The notes under the pieces were generated by a model, which saw only the letters and a program-made list of their open reading frames with translations, was not told the DNA's origin and ran no database searches. Positions 1 through 7,930 of a DNA stretch of 64,000 bases are shown here, in pieces. The stretch lies in assembly GCF_013348805.1 (NCBI RefSeq), contig NZ_CP054690.1, positions 1,922,001-1,986,000 of the forward strand. The letters are read 5' to 3'. Both the position numbers and the translations under genes were made by a program. The DNA comes from Rhodococcus sp. W8901 (GTDB lineage Bacteria; Actinomycetota; Actinomycetes; Mycobacteriales; Mycobacteriaceae). Position 1 is the first letter of the stretch, and every line of letters begins with the position of its first letter.

Positions 1-58
1 CCACCCGGAGGAGTGTCCGATCAACATCGTGATCACCCCGACCGAGAGTGGTGCCTGA
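1..58 (+). CDS. 3' end of an unrecognised CDS
   Basis: The window opens inside a plus-strand reading frame (codons begin at base 2) whose last residues read HPEECPINIVITPTESGA before a TGA at 56-58. Only 18 residues are visible, so no family can be named. It converges on the excalibur gene, and a GC-rich dyad lies between the two. It is called coding because the frame is open to the window edge and the codons look normal; this is weak evidence. Confidence 0.4.
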   Translation, partial: HPEECPINIVITPTESGA

Positions 59-73
59 CGGTCCGGGTTCCGT

Positions 74-118
74 CCCGCGCGCAAGTTCGTCTGCCGCCCG
101 CGCAATTGTGCGCGCGGG
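74..118. terminator. possible bidirectional terminator hairpin
   Basis: CCCGCGCGCA at 74-83 can pair with TGCGCGCGGG at 109-118 across a 25-base loop. It lies in the gap between two convergent genes. There is no T-run, which is usual for actinobacterial terminators. Confidence 0.4.
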
Positions 119-148
119 AGGCCGATTCGCGCGCGGGACGGATGCGGA

Positions 149-667
149 CTATTCGCAGGCGATTCCGTCGTTGTCGCGATCCAGGTGTGGCGCATATCCG
201 GCCTGGCCGCGGTAGATCGGAGTGACACCGGCATTGCGCGCCTCGGTGCAGTTCTTGTAGCCGGCTCGCGGCGCGGGAGCCGGCGCGGGTGCCGGAGCCA
301 CGCGCGGACTGGCCTGGGGCGCGGGCGCGGGCGCGGGAGCAGGGGCAGGAGCAGGAGCCGGGGCGGGTGGTGCCGGTGCCGGCACGGGAGCGCCGACGAC
401 ATGACCTGGAACCGGCGGCAGGACAGGGCGCAGCGCATCGGCGGATCCTGTGGGGATCATATTGGCGACCTCCAGCGGCAGAAAGTCGTGGATGGTGCTG
501 GGGCGCATCGGCGTACCGGGGGGCCGGGGGCAACAACGGCTGCACGGCGTCGGCGATGAACTGCGGCACCACGGAGGCGCCCGGGGCGGGAAGGAAGTCG
601 TGGATCGTTGTTGCCTGCGCCGCCGGTGGTTTCGGTGCGGCCGGTGATGTACGCTCTCGCGGTTCAT
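149..667 (-). pseudogene. excalibur-domain surface protein, apparently frameshifted
   Basis: The C-terminal third is an excalibur calcium-binding domain: KNC near its start and the hallmark DRDNDGIACE at the end, with a Pro-Ala linker of about 40 residues before it. Excalibur domains occur on secreted or wall-linked actinobacterial proteins. The N-terminal half does not read through in one frame. One frame carries TTIHDFLP and then VVPQFIADAVQPLLPP; the frame that reaches the excalibur domain carries a second TIHDFLP only further down. The switch lies near two G-runs (518-523 and 526-530 on the plus strand). No convincing start codon or signal peptide is seen in either frame. This is either a pseudogene or a homopolymer sequencing error. 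Confidence 0.65.
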
Positions 668-707
668 ACGATGTCCGGCAGGGGGCCGGTTATTGGGGGA
701 GTCTCAA

Positions 708-1202
708 GTGGCTGTCATTTCTTCGAAGAGTGTTCTCGTGCGGTCGACTGCCGTCGGCGTAAGCGCAGTGGTGATCGGTGTACTTGCTGGATGTGGTTCG
801 GGAGAAACGAGTTCCGCGTCTGCAACGTCGACCACGGCCACGACCATGGCCGCCACTACGACGACGTCGGTCGTCGCTCCGGCACCCAGTGTTTCCGCGC
901 CACCCGCCGCGGTCGTGACGCCGGAGGTCACACTGTCCACTCCCGTGGCGCCTCCGGCCCCAGCGCCGACACGGGTGCTCATGCCGGACGTGATGTGCAT
1001 GAACCTGCAGGACGCGCAGGATCTCATTCAGGCGAACGGTGTGTTCTTCTCCCGCAGCGCCGACGCGTCCGGCAAGGGCCGCAAGCAGGTACTCGACGCG
1101 AACTGGATCGTCGTCGGTCAGCAGCCGTCCGTGGGAGCGCCCGTCGGCGAGGCGGAGGCCGTGCTGTCCGTCGTGAAGATCGGAGAGCCGAGCCCCTGCT
1201 GA
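708..1202 (+). CDS. PASTA-like domain lipoprotein
   Basis: A 164-residue exported lipoprotein. The first 26 residues form a type II signal peptide ending in the lipobox LAGC. A Thr/Ser/Ala/Pro-rich spacer of about 60 residues follows, then a domain starting MPDVMCMNLQDAQDLIQ that resembles one PASTA repeat (muropeptide- or beta-lactam-sensing fold) with GQQPSVGAPV as its typical second half. The GTG at 708 is preferred because GGGGGAG lies six bases upstream; an in-frame TTG at 693 lacks a ribosome site. It is probably anchored in the outer leaflet of the plasma membrane. The function is unknown, and the PASTA assignment is by pattern only. Confidence 0.75.
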   Translation: MAVISSKSVLVRSTAVGVSAVVIGVLAGCGSGETSSASATSTTATTMAATTTTSVVAPAPSVSAPPAAVVTPEVTLSTPVAPPAPAPTRVLMPDVMCMNLQDAQDLIQANGVFFSRSADASGKGRKQVLDANWIVVGQQPSVGAPVGEAEAVLSVVKIGEPSPC

Positions 1203-1227
1203 TCCCAGCTACTGCGGTGCGCCGCTG

Positions 1228-2352
1228 CTACCGCAGTTCGTCGGGGTCGTCGAACAGCGACGGCTGGACCGGGTCGTCGAACAGTTCCATCTGTTCGGGC
1301 GGGCTCCCCGGCTCCGGTTCCGGCACGAATGCCTCGGGAACCGTGTCGGCGCCCGATGTCTCGGGTGCCGTGGCCGGTTCGGCGGGCGGGAAGTGCAGCA
1401 CGCCGCCGAAATGCGCCGCGAACTCTTCGTCGACGCCGCCGAGGAAGTCCGACAGGTGCTCGACCATGTCGGCGAGGTGCTGCGGGACGAACGGGTCGGC
1501 GAGCATGTCGATCATGACGCGCAGCCGATCCTCGAAGAGGGCGAAGCGGAGATACGGCCAGCGCCGATTGAGGTCGGTGATGAGCTCGGATGCTCGTGTG
1601 CGGCCACTGATGTCGCGGACCAGGGGCGCCCACAGCTGCACCTCGGGTGTGCTCTCGTTCGCGATGACGAGAGCGAGTGCGGAGCCGAAGCGCAGGACCA
1701 CGTCACCGTCCGCGTCCAGTTCCGGCGCCTGCCCGTAGATGTCGGTCAGGGTGTGCGCGATCACCTCGCGCAGGTGGGCGGTGTCGCGGGGGCGGATCGA
1801 CACGTGCCGGTCGAGCGGTGTCCGGATGGGGGTGACGGCCGGATCCGCTGCCGGTTCGGGATCGCCCCCGAGATGGTGCAGGGCAAGGAATGCGGGGTGT
1901 GGCACGTCCCAGGTGTCCCGCAGGACCGACACCGCCATCGAGGCCAGCTGATCGGCCCAGCGCGCCGCCTTCTCGACGACGAGCGAGGGTACGTCGCCCA
2001 TGTCGAGTTCGGGATCCCCGTCGGGCGCGTCGGTGGACGCGGGATGCGTCCATCCCTGAGCCAGCAGTCGGGATTCGTCGGCAGCGGTCAATCGGCGCCG
2101 CGGCGGCAGGTGGACATCGGCGGGAAGTTCGCACCGGACGGCCGGGCCGTCGGGTCCGTCGACCGCGTTGAACTGCAGGAACGGCACACGGCCGTCGGCC
2201 TCGTCGGTGTCGCAGACCGTCTCGAGGATCACCTGGTCGTCGGACGAGATCGCAGCGATCCGATCGGCGAGCGACGAACGGAACGCAGCCCACGCCCCGG
2301 TGACTTCTCGGTCGAAATCACCGGTGGCGAACCTGTCTGCGGACTCGGACAC
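1228..2352 (-). CDS. TY-Chap (YbjN/CesT-like chaperone fold) protein with tandem QxxLF tail
   Basis: About 374 residues from a GTG at 2352 preceded by a GGGGG run; a start at 2379 is also possible. The protein matches the actinobacterial T3SS (YopN, CesT) and YbjN peptide-binding chaperone-like architecture: an N-terminal domain, a WADQLASMAVSVL block, and a C-terminal domain with DGDVVLRFGS and PFVPQHLADMVEHL. It is a clear paralogue of the protein encoded at 53439-54866. The last 21 residues contain QMELF and, nine residues later, QPSLF. Both resemble the beta-clamp-binding pentapeptide QL[SD]LF, and the paralogue repeats the pattern with the same spacing. Actual function is unknown. It is probably cytoplasmic, as no signal peptide or membrane segment is seen. 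Confidence 0.75.
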   Translation of the reverse strand: MSESADRFATGDFDREVTGAWAAFRSSLADRIAAISSDDQVILETVCDTDEADGRVPFLQFNAVDGPDGPAVRCELPADVHLPPRRRLTAADESRLLAQGWTHPASTDAPDGDPELDMGDVPSLVVEKAARWADQLASMAVSVLRDTWDVPHPAFLALHHLGGDPEPAADPAVTPIRTPLDRHVSIRPRDTAHLREVIAHTLTDIYGQAPELDADGDVVLRFGSALALVIANESTPEVQLWAPLVRDISGRTRASELITDLNRRWPYLRFALFEDRLRVMIDMLADPFVPQHLADMVEHLSDFLGGVDEEFAAHFGGVLHFPPAEPATAPETSGADTVPEAFVPEPEPGSPPEQMELFDDPVQPSLFDDPDELR

Positions 2353-2460
2353 GGGACCCCCTGCTTCACGTCGTACCACCTGGTCCGGGAGTGTCGGCCG
2401 GACCTGTGCGGTACTGATACGGTATCGCGTCCGCCGTCGCGGACTGGAACAGGTGACCGG

Positions 2461-3371
2461 TCTGGAAGGTTCACTGGTGAGAAGCCGCAGTCGGGGCAGG
2501 CCGTTCAGTACACCGTCGCCTCGCTCGCGCTACGCCGTGAGGTCACGGTCGACGTGCTGCTGCCGAAGGACCGGTCGGTGCCGCGCCCCACCCTCTACAT
2601 GCTCGACGGCGCGGGTGCGCGCAACAACACCAGCGGGTGGATGAACAAGAGCCTCGGCGACGCGCCCGCGTTCTTCGAGGACGAGAACGTCAACGTCGTG
2701 CTGCTCAACGGCGGTCAAGGCAGCCTGTACACCGACTGGGACCAGGTCGATCCCGAGCTCGGACTGAACAAGTGGGAGTCCTTCATCGCCGAGGAGCTGC
2801 CGCCACTGATCGACGCGAAGCTGAACACCGACGGCGTCAACGCGATTGCCGGCAACTCGATGGGCGCACAGTCGGCGATGGTGCTGGCCCACCGGTACCC
2901 GGACCTCTACAGCGGTGCCGCGGCCTTCAGCGGGTGCTACTCCACGAGTGATCCCCTCGGCCGTCTCGTGGTCCAGACGACCGTCACGTCACGGAGCGGC
3001 GATCCGGCCAACATGTGGACCGACCCGTCAGGTCCGGAATGGCTGTCGCACGACACGGTGCGCAACGCGGAGAAGCTGCGGGGCAAGAAGATCTACCTGT
3101 CGGTGGCGACGGGCCTGCCCGGGGCCCACGAGGCAGGCTCCGGCGACGTCCGCCGTCTGCTCCTGGGTGGCGTCATCGAGGTGCCTCCAACGTGTGCACC
3201 CGGATTCTCGAGACGCGACTGGACCAGTTGAAGATCCCGGTGACCGTTGACTACGAGGGCACGGGCGTCCACGCCTGGGACTACTGGCGCGACCAGCTGC
3301 CCAAGTCGTGGCCGACGCTCCAGCGGGCCCTCGGTCTCGACTGGCTGCCGGATCAGCCGGTGACGGCCTGA
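2461..3371 (+). pseudogene. antigen-85-like mycolyltransferase/esterase, broken
   Basis: The readable part has alpha/beta-hydrolase features of the antigen 85/FbpA family: LYMLDG, GGQGSLYTDWDQ, the KWESFI block and nucleophile motif GNSMGAQSA, with the histidine region GVHAWDYWRDQL near the end. Intact homologues are secreted and transfer mycolic acids to trehalose or arabinogalactan. Two defects are seen. No start codon or signal peptide precedes the domain in this frame. Near 3183 the frame shifts: GGVIEV is in one frame and ASNVCTRILETRLDQL in another, consistent with loss of one G. The gene ends at 3371, overlapping the convergent lipoprotein gene by 19 bases. It could be intact in the organism if the sequence has local errors. 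Confidence 0.75.
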
Positions 3372-3994
3372 ACCGACAGTTGGTTCAGGCCCTCGCCGGT
3401 GCCGGCGCAGCCCTTGGTCGCGTACGGCACGAAGATCGAGCCGGTGTCGTTCGGCGGGTAGACCCGAAGTCCGGCAACGTCGGTGGGTGAGCAGGTGTCG
3501 GCCGGGTAGTTCTCCACGTTGACCGCGCGCACCGCTGCGGTCGCCGTCGCGTTCGGCGTGAGCGTCACGGCGCCGGACGATTCTCCGGAACGTGTTGCCG
3601 CGGAACCGACCTGGGCGCCGTCGGCGCCGCCCTGGACGTACGAGACGCCGGGGAAGCCGTCGAGGACGCAGTCGCGACCGCCGACGTTCGTGAAGATCAG
3701 CGGCAGTTCGGTGGAGCCGGCCGCGCCCTGCGCCTGGCCGAGGGTCAGCTGCAACTCGCTCACGGCACAACCCTCGGGGTGCGCGGTGGGTGTGAACGTC
3801 GAACCAGCCGCCTTGACGGTCGTGGTCGCGGGCACGGCGGCCGCCGCTGCGGTCGTCGTCGCCGACGTGGCAGAGGTGGTGCCCGGCAGCGCCTCCGCCG
3901 TACCGTCCTCGTCCTTGCTGCACCCGGCGGTGGCCAGGACCGCCGCGATACCCAGGACTCCGAGGCCGCGGACGAGGGTCGGCTGTCGATTCAT
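3353..3994 (-). CDS. DUF4232-type secreted lipoprotein
   Basis: A 213-residue protein with a lipoprotein signal peptide ending LATAGC, an Ala/Thr-rich linker, and a C-terminal domain matching DUF4232: CAVSELQLTLG, a G-S-T-E-L-P-L-I-F-T-N beta strand, then NVGGRDCVLDGFPGVSYV. Four cysteines in the domain suggest two disulphides. The family is widespread in actinobacterial envelopes and has no established function. It is transcribed toward the broken esterase, and the two 3' ends overlap. Confidence 0.8.
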   Translation of the reverse strand: MNRQPTLVRGLGVLGIAAVLATAGCSKDEDGTAEALPGTTSATSATTTAAAAAVPATTTVKAAGSTFTPTAHPEGCAVSELQLTLGQAQGAAGSTELPLIFTNVGGRDCVLDGFPGVSYVQGGADGAQVGSAATRSGESSGAVTLTPNATATAAVRAVNVENYPADTCSPTDVAGLRVYPPNDTGSIFVPYATKGCAGTGEGLNQLSVQAVTG

Positions 3995-4164
3995 GGCTGG
4001 TATCTCCTCGAGCGGATCGGCGGCAGGTTCACTGCGAATATTTCACGCGTGGACCTCGCGTGCCGGTCGGCTCGCCGCAGGCCGTGTCGTCACCGCACGC
4101 CGGCGATACGTGATCGTCACGTCGGGTAGTGCGGATGTAACAGCAGCTTGCCTAGCGTATTCAT

Positions 4165-4178
4165 CGACGTATACACGG
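4165..4178. promoter_or_regulatory. candidate GntR operator upstream of atzF
   Basis: The palindrome GTATAC (4169-4174) lies about 45 bases upstream of the allophanate hydrolase start. The same hexamer, in a similar context, occurs upstream of the GntR gene at 6104-6109. FCD-type GntR proteins often bind short GTATAC- or GTNNNAC-centred dyads. The link is inferred from position. Confidence 0.4.
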
Positions 4179-4219
4179 TTGGACCGCCGCTCGCGGTCCA
4201 CGCGAGAAGGCGGCCGACG

Positions 4220-5950
4220 ATGACGCACCCCTCCACCAGCACCGACAGCAGCACCCCCACCGGCCGCGTGCGCGAGGCCTTCGCGCGCATCGACGAGTGC
4301 GGTCGGCAGGAGGTCTGGATCACGCTGCGCTCGGAGTCCGACGCCATGGCCGACGCGGTCGCCGTGGAGCGCAGGCTCGCGGCGGGTGAGGAACTGCCGT
4401 TGGCGGGAACGGTGTTCGCCGTCAAGGACAACATCGACGTCGTCGGCCTGCCGACCACGGCGGCCTGCCCCGAGTTCGCCTACGTTCCGCAGGTGTCGTC
4501 GCCCGCCGTGACGCGGCTGCAGGCAGCCGGGGCGGTGGTCCTCGGCAAGACCAACCTGGACCAGTTCGCGACGGGACTCGTCGGAACCCGCAGCCCCTAC
4601 GGTGTCGTGCGGTCGGCGACCCACCCGGACCGCGTGTCGGGCGGGTCGAGTTCGGGGTCGGGAGCGGCGGTGGGACTGGGGCTCGTCGACTTCGCGCTGG
4701 GCACGGACACGGCCGGTTCCGGCCGGGTGCCGGCGGCCTTCAACGGTGTCGTGGGCATCAAGCCGACCCTCGGACTCGTCCCGACCCGCGGTGTCGTGCC
4801 GGCCTGCGCGGACTTCGACTGCGTCACCGTGCTGGCGCCCACCGTGGGCCTCGCGGGACGCGCGATGTCGATCATGATCGGGCCGGACGCCGACGACCCG
4901 CGCAGCCGCGTCCGGCCGTCGGACGTGCCCCTGTCCGCCCCGACGCGGGCGCGCGTCGGGGTGCCGGTCGACGGGCAGTTGGAGACGCTCTCCGACAGCT
5001 ACCGGTGCAGCTTCGCGGCGGCTGTCGAGCGCGCCGCGGAAGCCGACATGGAGGTCGTGCGGGTCGACATCGCACCGCTGCTCGACGCCGCGACACTGCT
5101 GTACGACGGCGCCCTGGTCGCGGAGCGCTTCGATGCGGTGGGCCGGTTCGTCGTCTCCCATCCCGATGCCGCGCTGGACCCGACGGTCGCCTCGATCGTT
5201 CGGGCATCGGAATCGAAGCCGGCCCACGAGTTCGTGCGCGACATGGGCACTCTCGCGGCCGCGAAGCATCATGCCGAGCGGCTGTTCGCGGACCTCGACG
5301 TCCTGCTGCTGCCCACCGCTACCGAGCACCCCCTGATCGCGGACGTGCTCGCGGAGCCGGTGGAGATCAACAGGCGTCTGGGCACGTTCACGAACTTCTG
5401 CAACCTGCTCGACCTGGCGTCCGTCGCCGTGCCCACCCCGGGCGAACCCGGTGAATCGTTCGGGGTGATGACCGTGGCTCCGGCGTTCGGGGATCAGGTG
5501 GCGCTGGACGTGGCGGCCCGCATCCAGGGCGTCGAGACGGCGGATCTTGCGCCGGAGGAGGGGATCGGGCTCGCGGTCTTCGGGGCGCACCTGCGTGGTC
5601 AGCCGCTGCATCACCAACTGGAGGCGCTGGGGGCGCGGTTCGAACGACCTGTCGCGACCACCGCGGACTATCTGATGGTGCGGCTGGATTCGGTTCCGCC
5701 CAAGCCGGGCCTGGTGCACGTGCCCGACGGCTCGGGCCGCTCGCTTCCGGGTGAGCTGTACCGGATCTCGGCGGCCGGGCTCGGTGCCTTCCTGGCGGCC
5801 CTGCCCGCCCCGATGGCGCTGACGTCGATGACCCTCGCCGGCGGGACCGTCGCGGTCGGCTTCACCTGCACGCCCGCAGCGGCCGCGGCCGGGGTGGACA
5901 TCACCGAATTCGGTGGCTGGCGTGCGTTTCTCGGTGGCGTTCCCGCGTGA
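4220..5950 (+). CDS. atzF: allophanate hydrolase
   Basis: A 576-residue amidase-signature enzyme that would hydrolyse allophanate to ammonia and CO2, the second step of ATP-dependent urea breakdown and of guanidine or triazine nitrogen use. The Ser-cisSer-Lys triad is visible: Lys in AVKDNIDV, cis-Ser in GGSSSGSGAA, and nucleophile Ser in TDTAGSGRVPAAF. The C-terminal 150 residues (AVFGAHLRGQPLHHQL onward) match the second domain typical of AtzF, so it is not a simple amidase. The ATG at 4220 follows GAAGG; upstream in-frame starts lack a ribosome site. No urea carboxylase is adjacent. The downstream GntR gene probably regulates it. Confidence 0.88.
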   Translation: MTHPSTSTDSSTPTGRVREAFARIDECGRQEVWITLRSESDAMADAVAVERRLAAGEELPLAGTVFAVKDNIDVVGLPTTAACPEFAYVPQVSSPAVTRLQAAGAVVLGKTNLDQFATGLVGTRSPYGVVRSATHPDRVSGGSSSGSGAAVGLGLVDFALGTDTAGSGRVPAAFNGVVGIKPTLGLVPTRGVVPACADFDCVTVLAPTVGLAGRAMSIMIGPDADDPRSRVRPSDVPLSAPTRARVGVPVDGQLETLSDSYRCSFAAAVERAAEADMEVVRVDIAPLLDAATLLYDGALVAERFDAVGRFVVSHPDAALDPTVASIVRASESKPAHEFVRDMGTLAAAKHHAERLFADLDVLLLPTATEHPLIADVLAEPVEINRRLGTFTNFCNLLDLASVAVPTPGEPGESFGVMTVAPAFGDQVALDVAARIQGVETADLAPEEGIGLAVFGAHLRGQPLHHQLEALGARFERPVATTADYLMVRLDSVPPKPGLVHVPDGSGRSLPGELYRISAAGLGAFLAALPAPMALTSMTLAGGTVAVGFTCTPAAAAAGVDITEFGGWRAFLGGVPA

Positions 5951-6093
5951 CGATGTGCCGGGGATCCGCAGAGTGACGGTGCCGACGTGACGGACGTGTT
6001 ACGGGTGCCGCGGCGGGGGCGTTTTCGTTAACACGGCGATCACAGGGGCGACCACCGGGCGTAAACGCGTCGCGAAACAGTGTGGGGGAGCGG

Positions 6094-6109
6094 ATACGGC
6101 GCCGTATAC
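6094..6109. promoter_or_regulatory. palindrome in the gntR leader
   Basis: ATACGGCGCCGTAT (6094-6107) is a perfect 14-bp palindrome. It overlaps GTATAC at 6104-6109, the hexamer also found upstream of atzF. It sits about 100 bases before the GntR gene and is a plausible autoregulatory operator. Confidence 0.45.
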
Positions 6110-6156
6110 CGACTCGGCGCAATACTTTTCGACGTCTCGACCCCCAGGAGAGTTCC

Positions 6157-6183
6157 ATGCCCCTGCACGAGCCGATTCACTGA
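6157..6183 (+). CDS. possible 8-residue leader peptide
   Basis: A tiny reading frame, MPLHEPIH and stop, has a good ribosome site (AGGAG at 6147-6151, five bases before the ATG at 6157). It ends 21 bases before the GntR start. It may be a leader peptide or chance; no attenuator hairpin is obvious. Confidence 0.25.
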   Translation: MPLHEPIH

Positions 6184-6204
6184 CCCGTCGAAGGGAGTAA
6201 CGAG

Positions 6205-6903
6205 ATGGCCACTGCCGACGGATCGTCGGGCACGAGCCTGCGCGAGAAGGTGTACGTGGAGTTGCGGGAGCAGATCATGAGCGGGCAAGTTCCCGCGCAT
6301 GCTCGGCTGGTGGAGGGACGCCTGTGCGAGTCGCTCGGGGTGTCCCGCACACCGTTGCGGGAGGCGCTGGTCCGGTTGCATTCGGACGGCATCGTCACCC
6401 GCCGCGAGGACGGCTACTACCCGACGTTCCCCGATCTCGGCAGCATCCGTGATCTGTACGAGCTGCGGATCACCCTGGAACTGCGGGGGATCGCCCGGCA
6501 CCTCGAGAACGCCGATCTGGAGTTCGACGTGCCGCTGCTCGAAGCGACACGCGCGCAGTGGCGGGACCTGAAGGCAGACCCGCCGGCACCGTCCCGCGAC
6601 ATCGTCCAGCTGGACCAGCAGTTCCACCTCGATCTGTCGACCGCGGCGGGGAATCCGGCGCTGACCCGGGCGCTGGCAGCGGTCAACAGCCAGATCCGGC
6701 TCGTGCGCATGCACGACTACCAAACGCCCGAGCGGGTGGAATCGACGATCACCGAGCACCTGGCGATCGTCGAGCAGGTCCTCGACGGCGAATTGGACGG
6801 TGCACTCGCCGCGCTGCATGCGCACGTCGGCGAGTCGTTGGACGTGGTCGAGGAGCGTGCGGTGCATGCCGTCACCGCGCACGCCCTGCACGGCTGGCGC
6901 TGA
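6205..6903 (+). CDS. GntR-family regulator, FCD (FadR C-terminal) type
   Basis: A 232-residue repressor-type regulator. The N-terminal winged helix (residues ~8-70) includes LREKVYVELREQI and the recognition region CESLGVSRTPLREALVRL. The all-helical FCD ligand domain follows, with the metal/ligand histidine pattern DQQFHLDL, ... TITEHLAIV and LHAHVGESL. The start ATG follows GAAGGGAG. Given its position downstream of atzF and the shared GTATAC element, it probably controls allophanate/urea-nitrogen use, with an unknown effector. The 250-base gap before it also holds a palindrome and a short leader frame. Confidence 0.85.
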   Translation: MATADGSSGTSLREKVYVELREQIMSGQVPAHARLVEGRLCESLGVSRTPLREALVRLHSDGIVTRREDGYYPTFPDLGSIRDLYELRITLELRGIARHLENADLEFDVPLLEATRAQWRDLKADPPAPSRDIVQLDQQFHLDLSTAAGNPALTRALAAVNSQIRLVRMHDYQTPERVESTITEHLAIVEQVLDGELDGALAALHAHVGESLDVVEERAVHAVTAHALHGWR

Positions 6904-6930
6904 CAGCCCGGCACGGCCGGCCCGAGACGA

Positions 6931-6980
6931 CCGAACCGCCTCCGCTACGTGACCGAAGTCACGGACAGGAGGCGGTTCGG
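6931..6980. terminator. nested two-stem hairpin between convergent genes
   Basis: An outer stem of 13 bp (CCGAACCGCCTCC 6931-6943 with its complement at 6968-6980) encloses an inner stem CGTGAC/GTCACG (6948-6953 with 6958-6963) with a CGAA tetraloop. It lies between gntR and the convergent chorismate mutase gene and would act on both strands. Confidence 0.75.
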
Positions 6981-7001
6981 TGTGTGGGCGTGGAGGCGGT
7001 G

Positions 7002-7271
7002 TTACCGCGATCCGGCGGCGCTCAGCCGGGTCAGTGTGCGTCCGAGAACGGGGCCGTCCGAGCCCAGCTCGTCGAACCGGGACTCGGCGTCGGTGAGCGG
7101 CCGCTCGACGGGAGTGAGGGCGCGAGCGAGATCTGCGCGGCGACGCACGGCGGCCAGTATCTGCGCATCCAGGTCGACAATCTCCTGCTCGAGGCGGTCG
7201 AGCGAGGCCGCGTCGGCGGTCCGGTGCGATCCAACGGCACGGACGGCGATCGAGTCGGTCTGAACGGACAA
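7002..7271 (-). CDS. AroQ-class chorismate mutase-like protein
   Basis: About 89 residues if translation starts at the TTG at 7271, which has GAGGAG just upstream; a longer 110-residue form is less likely. The sequence DRLEQEIVDLDAQILAAVRRRADLA is the first helix of the AroQ fold, with the DxxIxxLL...R pattern used to bind chorismate. The C-terminal RFDELGSDGPVLGRTL resembles the short mycobacterial/rhodococcal type. It would convert chorismate to prephenate in Phe/Tyr synthesis. The family is short and divergent, so the activity is inferred. Confidence 0.65.
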   Translation of the reverse strand: MSVQTDSIAVRAVGSHRTADAASLDRLEQEIVDLDAQILAAVRRRADLARALTPVERPLTDAESRFDELGSDGPVLGRTLTRLSAAGSR

Positions 7272-7402
7272 ATCGTCTCCTCGGGTCTCGGTCGGGCAAG
7301 CGCCGATGCGGCGCCGTCTCCTGGTTAGTCGCATCTGCGGCTTGAACGTTACTTCCGGTACGCGACCGATGCATGGCGAGACGGGCGGCGTAGAGTTGCA
7401 CT

Positions 7403-7930
7403 GTGCAACATGACGGCGAGGTCGATCAGGTGGCGGCGGTGCACGCCGAACTGGTCCAGTTGGCCCGAGAGCTGGTGGCCGGCGGCCGGGACGCGCAGGG
7501 CGGTCCGTCGTTCGCTCAGCACTCGGTCCTCTCGTTCGTCGCGCGGAACCCGGGATGTCGCGCCACCGACATCTCCGATGCGTTCGGTGTCAACCGGTCG
7601 ACCGTTTCGCGGCAGCTCCGGGGATGTACCGACGGCGGATGGGTTCGGGCCGATTCGGCCCCCGTCCGCTCCGGTCGCCCCCTGTACCTGACTGCCCAGG
7701 GCGTCGCGGTGCTCGCGGCCGCCGACCGCCGCCGCTTCGACGACGTCCGCGCGCGCGTGGACGGCTGGTCGCCGACCGAGATCGCCCAGTTCGCCCAGAT
7801 CCTGCGGCGGTTCCGTGACGGGCCGCTCGCGGCCCTGGAAGTTCCCGAAGTTCCCGAAACTTCCGCGATACCTGTGATTCCCGGTGTCCCCGGTGTCCCT
7901 GCAACAGCTGGAGATGACGCACATGCGTGA
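7403..7930 (+). CDS. MarR-family transcriptional regulator
   Basis: A 175-residue protein with a MarR winged helix: QHSVLSFVARNPGCRATDISDAFGVNRSTVSRQLRGCTDGGWV, then the wing RSGRPLYLTAQG. A Val/Pro-rich tail (EVPEVPE ... IPGVPGVPA) of about 25 residues is unusual for the family. The GTG start at 7403 fits the codon pattern. Its last eight bases overlap the start of the downstream acyl-CoA synthetase, so the two are translationally coupled and the regulator probably controls fatty-acid activation. Confidence 0.85.
   Translation: MQHDGEVDQVAAVHAELVQLARELVAGGRDAQGGPSFAQHSVLSFVARNPGCRATDISDAFGVNRSTVSRQLRGCTDGGWVRADSAPVRSGRPLYLTAQGVAVLAAADRRRFDDVRARVDGWSPTEIAQFAQILRRFRDGPLAALEVPEVPETSAIPVIPGVPGVPATAGDDAHA

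Noticed and set aside
608-1738. Long plus-strand frame opposite the first TY-Chap gene
   Set aside because: High-GC shadow: its translation is Arg/Ser/Gly-rich with no domain, while the opposite strand carries a recognisable protein.
1393-2460. Extended N-terminus for the esterase frame
   Set aside because: It runs antisense through the TY-Chap gene and has no hydrolase or signal-peptide character.
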